A DNA stretch of 64,000 nt from assembly GCA_902472305.1 (NCBI GenBank), contig CABRNK010000005.1, positions 1 to 64,000 of the forward strand. The letters run 5' to 3'. The notes beneath the pieces were generated by a model. The model made no database searches. It saw nothing but the letters and a program-made list of their open reading frames with translations, and was not told the DNA's origin. Source of the stretch: Hominenteromicrobium sp900549945 (GTDB taxonomy: Bacteria; Bacillota; Clostridia; Oscillospirales; Acutalibacteraceae). The translations under genes were made by a program, and so were the position numbers. This document shows, one piece after another, positions 60,365 through 64,000 of the stretch (positions within the stretch are counted from its first letter, which is position 1; every line of letters starts with the position of its first letter).

Positions 60365-60574
60365 ATGACCCAGATCATGGAACCCGGCTATGAAATCTGC
60401 CACTGCAAGAAGGTCACTTTCGGCGACGTCGAGGATGCACTGCAGCAGCTTCCGCATTTCGACGACGTGCTTCAGGCCTTCGACGACGTGCAGAAGATCA
60501 CGCACTGCTCGACCGGCTGCGGCAAATGTCACAATAAAATTCTCGATGCGATTTCGGCGATTATGATGCGCTGA
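60365..60574 (+). CDS. BFD-like [2Fe-2S]-binding protein
   Basis: A 69-residue protein with four Cys in the BFD/NirBD pattern: ICHCKKVTFGDV (C14, C16) and CSTGCGKC (last pair). It should bind a [2Fe-2S] cluster and act as a small electron carrier, as bacterioferritin-associated ferredoxin does. No bacterioferritin or larger oxidoreductase is adjacent. AAAGGAGG precedes the ATG at 60365; a start at 60332 has no ribosome site. Confidence 0.88.
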   Translation: MTQIMEPGYEICHCKKVTFGDVEDALQQLPHFDDVLQAFDDVQKITHCSTGCGKCHNKILDAISAIMMR

Positions 60575-60595
60575 ACCGCAGTACGGAAGCAATAA

Positions 60596-60636
60596 AAGCG
60601 CCCGGAGACATCGGCTTGTCTCCGGGCGCTTTTTTG
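60596..60636 (+). terminator. Terminator after the BFD-like gene
   Basis: A perfect 15-bp stem AAGCGCCCGGAGACA/TGTCTCCGGGCGCTT with a 6-base loop is followed by TTTTG. Confidence 0.93.
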
Positions 60637-60996
60637 CCGTCCGCACATTTTCCCGCACAGTTTTTATGTGAAAGTATTCTAAAATCGGGATTTTCGTGCA
60701 GAAACGCGCCGCATCCCGCGTCTTTTTTCCGAATAAAGCCCCATTTTTCTTAATTTACGGCGGAAAAATTGAAGGAAAATATAGGAAATTTCGCGCAAGA
60801 TTTCCTTTCATAAATTGTCCAAAAGAAGATCCTGCTTTTTGTGCATCCTCACATGTTTTTTGCACTTTTTCCAATGCAACCTGACTTTTTTCCAGTATAA
60901 CATATGCGCTCGAAAAAGTCTGCTTTTTCGTTCAGCCTTCGGTTCCTCAAATTTCCTATGCCGGCCTGTAAATATTCAGGAAAGGAACTAAGGTAA
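60637..60996. other. 360-base AT-richer intergenic stretch before the surface protein gene
   Basis: No gene is seen. Several AT-rich runs and a TATAAC near 60896-60901 could be a -10 of the downstream gene, but no proper -35 lies 17 bases before it. The drop in GC begins here and continues into the surface protein. Confidence 0.5.
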
Positions 60997-63873
60997 ATGA
61001 AAACGCAAAAAATTTCAAAAGTGGCTGCGGTTTTTCTGGCCGTGCTTCTGCTGTTTTCCTTAGGGACGACGGTTTTCGCAGACGAAGCCCCCGGGCTTTC
61101 CAGTGGAACCTCCGCCGCGGAAACGACGGAAAACGACGGCACACAGTCGCCGGATGGCACGCCTGCACCGGAAACTTCCGAACCGGAAAGCGCAGAAACA
61201 CCGGAAGCAGAGGCCACGCCGGAAACGGACGGCACGCCGGCTCCTTCTGCCTCGCCGGAAGCGGACGGCACGCCCGCGCCTTCCGCAGCGCCTGAGGCTT
61301 CTCCTTCGGCAAGCCCTGCACCGGAGGCTTCCGGGGAAAACAGCAGCGAAGAAGTAAGCACGGATGCCGAAGCCGGCGCTGCGGCAGCAAGGAAAACGGC
61401 AAAAGCGGCGCCGCTGGCCGGAATTGACTTTCCGGAAGAAACCTGTACGGTTGACTACAGCAAGAGGCAGTCCGATGGTGTTACCTATGACGGGTATAAG
61501 ATAGACGGAGATGTCTGCAAGGTTTACTACACGATTCACGAAGACGCGGGAGATAGCCCGGTTATCGAGCTGTCTAAAGGCATGCTGGCTTTCTTTGAAA
61601 ATGAATCGATAATGCCCGGAGATGCCTATAAATTCCAGATCATACTGCAGAATGAATCCGGAAATACATATCGTTACAAGAATAACAGCTTTGTTCTTGC
61701 TCCCGGAGATACAGAAGAATATGGGAGTTTGAGTGAAGGAAGCATGCTTCCCGTTTTAACTTATGACGGGCAGCTTATGCCGATCAGAATGGCTGGTGCG
61801 GTGCTCCCCTATTATTTTTACGAAGATGTTTTTGGTGTGTCAAGCTCTTCCAAGGTGACTTTCGAGATGATGTGCCAGATTTATGATTATCTTGCTGATG
61901 CCGGATACGAAGGAAATACGGCTATCACAGATTACATGCTTGCGTATTACAACAATAAGAGAGGGACAAGCTACGATAATCTTACCGACCTGTTTGCGGA
62001 TCATCCAAACTGGCTTGATGGCGACTTGGTGACTAAAAACGGCATCTGGACAATGTCGGAAGATGAATTAACTGGATATATTGAAAAATATCCGTGGATC
62101 GACAGTTTTGTTTATGCAACGCAGAGTGGAGATAATCTAAATATCCAGATTAAGTGGCCGGAGCCGGAGCTTGCTGCGGTCAGCTACAACAGCCTTTATA
62201 TGGGGCTGTTCAGCGTAGTATACGGGGAAGAAAATGTGAATGCGCTGAACCCCAATGGAGCAGGCGTCGAGTTCTCGCGCGCCCACGCCGTGGGTGATTA
62301 TCTGCCGGACACGGGCCTTTATCAGGAGACGAACCAATATTTCGAGAGCCTGATCTCCGATTCATTTGAGACTGGAGATACCGTGGAGATACCGTCAGGG
62401 TTCGGTATTGACGGTCCGGGCATGGGAGATTCCTATCAGAATTACTCGTTCAGCTACTACAACATCATCGAGCTGGAGCAAATCAAGCCGATCGAAATTT
62501 CACTTTCTGACATCACCATTTATACCGGCGGCAGCAGCTACGAAGGCGTTGTAGACGGTCAGGAGGGTGAATCCAGCACAGAAAACGGATTCCCTGAGCC
62601 GGGCTTTTATTTCACGCTTCCTCAAGAGCTCAATGACAAGCTGGGTCAGATAACCAACCTCGAGAGTATCCTGACGCTCAAGTATGACGACGGTAAGGGC
62701 ACCACGCGCGAATGGAAACTCGATTCTTACGGAACGCCGGAACACAGCTCCGACAAAGTCGGATACATGTATAAATTTGTTCCGGTTATGGAAGGTCAGG
62801 ACCCTGTCCGCGTGCAGATACAGGACGAAAACGGCAGCTACATTGTTTCCGATGACTTTGAAGTCAAAATGGACGAGCAGTTTAAGCAGTTCAGCATGAA
62901 CCTGTATCAGGGATCGCTGAGCGCGGAATATGTGACTGCCGAGATCAAGATCGGTGACAAGGTATACACGTATCCGGTATCCCAGTCAGAGGATGCTACG
63001 CTTACAGTAAAGGCAAACATCAACGAGAAACACGCCGAGGTTGTAGAGAATCGGGACGAGATAAAGCCCGGTGATTTTGCGGCGGTGGCAGACGCAGGCA
63101 CGACATACTTTGTCAACGACAAAGACGTGCAGCTGGAGGACACATCGGGCGTGCGGCTGATGGTAGACGAGCTCATCGATCAGGACATCCTTGTGCATTA
63201 CATTCAGGAAGAAAGGGCGGACGAGCTCCCTGACGGTAATGTCAAGTTCCAGCAGCGGTATTTTGATTTGGTGGATATAAACAACGGCGATGCATATCTG
63301 ACGCTCGGAGACGGATGTGCCGTCACGGTATACTGGCCAGTTCCAGCAGACTATGATAACAGCAAGGAAGCGTGCATCTACCATTTCGACGGCGTGGACA
63401 GAGATTACAATAACGGCGATGTAGTCGCGCAGATAGAAGAGCTTATAACGATAAAGCCGGAGCTTGTAACTGTAAACGGCACAGATTACTTTGAATTCAC
63501 AACTGCAAGCTTCTCGCCGTTTGTTCTCGCCTATGCTGTTGAGACAGAGGAGCCGGAGCCGAGCACGGAACCCTCGCCGTCCCCCACCACGGAGCCCACA
63601 CCGGCACCGACCACAGAGCCTACGGCAGAGCCGACCCCCGCACCGACTGCGGAGCCTACGGCTGCCGTAACGCCGACCCCGGCTCCAGAGGCCACGCCCG
63701 CACCGGCCGCGACGCCCACGCCGCAGCCCGAGAAGCCGGCGGTCGATACGCCGCAGACCGGCGACAGCACGAATCCCGCTATGTGGGTTGTCATCCTGTG
63801 CATCGGTGCCGCGTGCCTGACTCTCTCTCTCGTATATTTCCGCATGCAGAAAAAAGCGAGCCACAGGAAGTAA
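60997..63873 (+). CDS. Large secreted surface protein with sortase anchor
   Basis: A 958-residue protein. Residues 1-28 are a signal peptide ending TVFA. Residues 30-140 are a Pro/Glu/Ala/Ser/Thr stalk with short repeats (DGTPAPSA twice). Residues 150-840 form a beta-rich region without recognised domain names, ending in the AYLTLGDGCAVTVYWPVP...SFSPFVLAYAV module common in gut Clostridia surface proteins. Residues 850-920 are a second PT/PA/E-rich stalk. The end, DTPQTGD, then a helix and KKASHRK, is a cell-wall sorting signal. AGGAAAGGAAC precedes the ATG. Base composition is lower in GC in the middle than in neighbours, suggesting transfer or different selection. Probably an adhesin-like wall protein. 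Confidence 0.88.
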   Translation: MKTQKISKVAAVFLAVLLLFSLGTTVFADEAPGLSSGTSAAETTENDGTQSPDGTPAPETSEPESAETPEAEATPETDGTPAPSASPEADGTPAPSAAPEASPSASPAPEASGENSSEEVSTDAEAGAAAARKTAKAAPLAGIDFPEETCTVDYSKRQSDGVTYDGYKIDGDVCKVYYTIHEDAGDSPVIELSKGMLAFFENESIMPGDAYKFQIILQNESGNTYRYKNNSFVLAPGDTEEYGSLSEGSMLPVLTYDGQLMPIRMAGAVLPYYFYEDVFGVSSSSKVTFEMMCQIYDYLADAGYEGNTAITDYMLAYYNNKRGTSYDNLTDLFADHPNWLDGDLVTKNGIWTMSEDELTGYIEKYPWIDSFVYATQSGDNLNIQIKWPEPELAAVSYNSLYMGLFSVVYGEENVNALNPNGAGVEFSRAHAVGDYLPDTGLYQETNQYFESLISDSFETGDTVEIPSGFGIDGPGMGDSYQNYSFSYYNIIELEQIKPIEISLSDITIYTGGSSYEGVVDGQEGESSTENGFPEPGFYFTLPQELNDKLGQITNLESILTLKYDDGKGTTREWKLDSYGTPEHSSDKVGYMYKFVPVMEGQDPVRVQIQDENGSYIVSDDFEVKMDEQFKQFSMNLYQGSLSAEYVTAEIKIGDKVYTYPVSQSEDATLTVKANINEKHAEVVENRDEIKPGDFAAVADAGTTYFVNDKDVQLEDTSGVRLMVDELIDQDILVHYIQEERADELPDGNVKFQQRYFDLVDINNGDAYLTLGDGCAVTVYWPVPADYDNSKEACIYHFDGVDRDYNNGDVVAQIEELITIKPELVTVNGTDYFEFTTASFSPFVLAYAVETEEPEPSTEPSPSPTTEPTPAPTTEPTAEPTPAPTAEPTAAVTPTPAPEATPAPAATPTPQPEKPAVDTPQTGDSTNPAMWVVILCIGAACLTLSLVYFRMQKKASHRK

Positions 63874-63927
63874 TCCGCATCGGCACACCGATTAAAAATC
63901 AAGCACCGGCTGAATAAGCTGCAAAAG

Positions 63928-63960
63928 AGCTTTCCGACTTTGTTTCGGAAAGCTTTTTTG
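63928..63960 (+). terminator. Terminator after the surface protein gene
   Basis: AGCTTTCCGA (63928-63937) pairs with TCGGAAAGCT (63945-63954), followed by TTTTTTG. Confidence 0.9.
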
Positions 63961-64000
63961 TATGGATTTCATTTTGCGGGAAATACTAGCGAAAGATTAA

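Noticed and set aside
1..64000. tRNA or rRNA genes and CRISPR arrays
   Set aside because: Reading both strands I saw no T-loop GGTTCRANNCC context with cloverleaf, no rRNA stretch and no regularly spaced repeats. Software could still find one I missed.

Overview
The window looks like a piece of a GC-rich, strictly anaerobic, endospore-forming member of the Clostridia, most likely Oscillospirales/Ruminococcaceae. This rests on sporulation genes (spoVB-, yabP-, yabQ- and spoIIID-type), pyruvate:ferredoxin oxidoreductase, HemZ, CdaA/CdaR, consensus sigma-A promoters and strong GGAGG ribosome binding sites. Taxonomy below order is a guess. The first 12 bases equal the 3' end of the Illumina sequencing adapter, so the window starts at an untrimmed contig end.

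Region by region. Bases 1-4750: start of a probable pyrE, a ComEC-like metallo-hydrolase, a small conserved protein, an XRE regulator with a read-through tail, a phosphohexomutase and a broken methyltransferase gene. 4750-8150: FeoB, hibernation factor HPF and a Cys-rich DUF3795 protein. 8285-13709: the conserved Bacillus-type yab cluster (yabM/spoVB-mazG-HU-yabO-cdd-yabP-yabQ-divIC-yabR), serving sporulation, division and nucleotide housekeeping. 13853-21801: a zinc-ribbon protein, then the operon recJ-relA-MBL-hemZ-nucleoside kinase. 22084-27499: an orphan small membrane protein, cdaA-cdaR (c-di-AMP), a DUF3343/cysteine desulfurase pair, and ispD-ispF. 27816-32262: a Na/Pi cotransporter, a cellulase-like protein, SpoIIID and a sugar isomerase. 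32703-43116: nifJ, two CNNM/CorC-type membrane proteins, an AraC regulator, a Nif11-like small protein, and a GGGtGRT/NifU-like pair. 43495-47838: a mini sortase-type protein, a PH-domain protein, a nucleotidyltransferase, LCP ligase, GtrA and thioredoxin reductase. 47996-49310: a 1.3-kb stretch without a credible protein gene but with its own promoter and terminator. 49416-63960: TraX, DUF1292, probable 6S RNA, AzlCD, aldo/keto reductase, GAPDH, a MarR-controlled heterodimeric ABC exporter, a BFD-like protein and a large sortase-anchored surface protein.

Most genes are ordinary core metabolism and envelope functions. The most unusual item is the 47996-49310 interval: a consensus extended -10 promoter (TTGACA-17-TATTAT) on the minus strand, about 1.28 kb of purine-rich sequence dense in hairpins, and a strong terminator. 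I read it as a candidate large structured noncoding RNA. Other points worth checking are a structured 5' leader before a CorC-family gene (41095-41323), an IS-like inverted-repeat insert in the loop of the spoIIID terminator, and the GGGtGRT/NifU-like operon. All assignments come from reading the sequence by eye. No database search, folding program or alignment was run.
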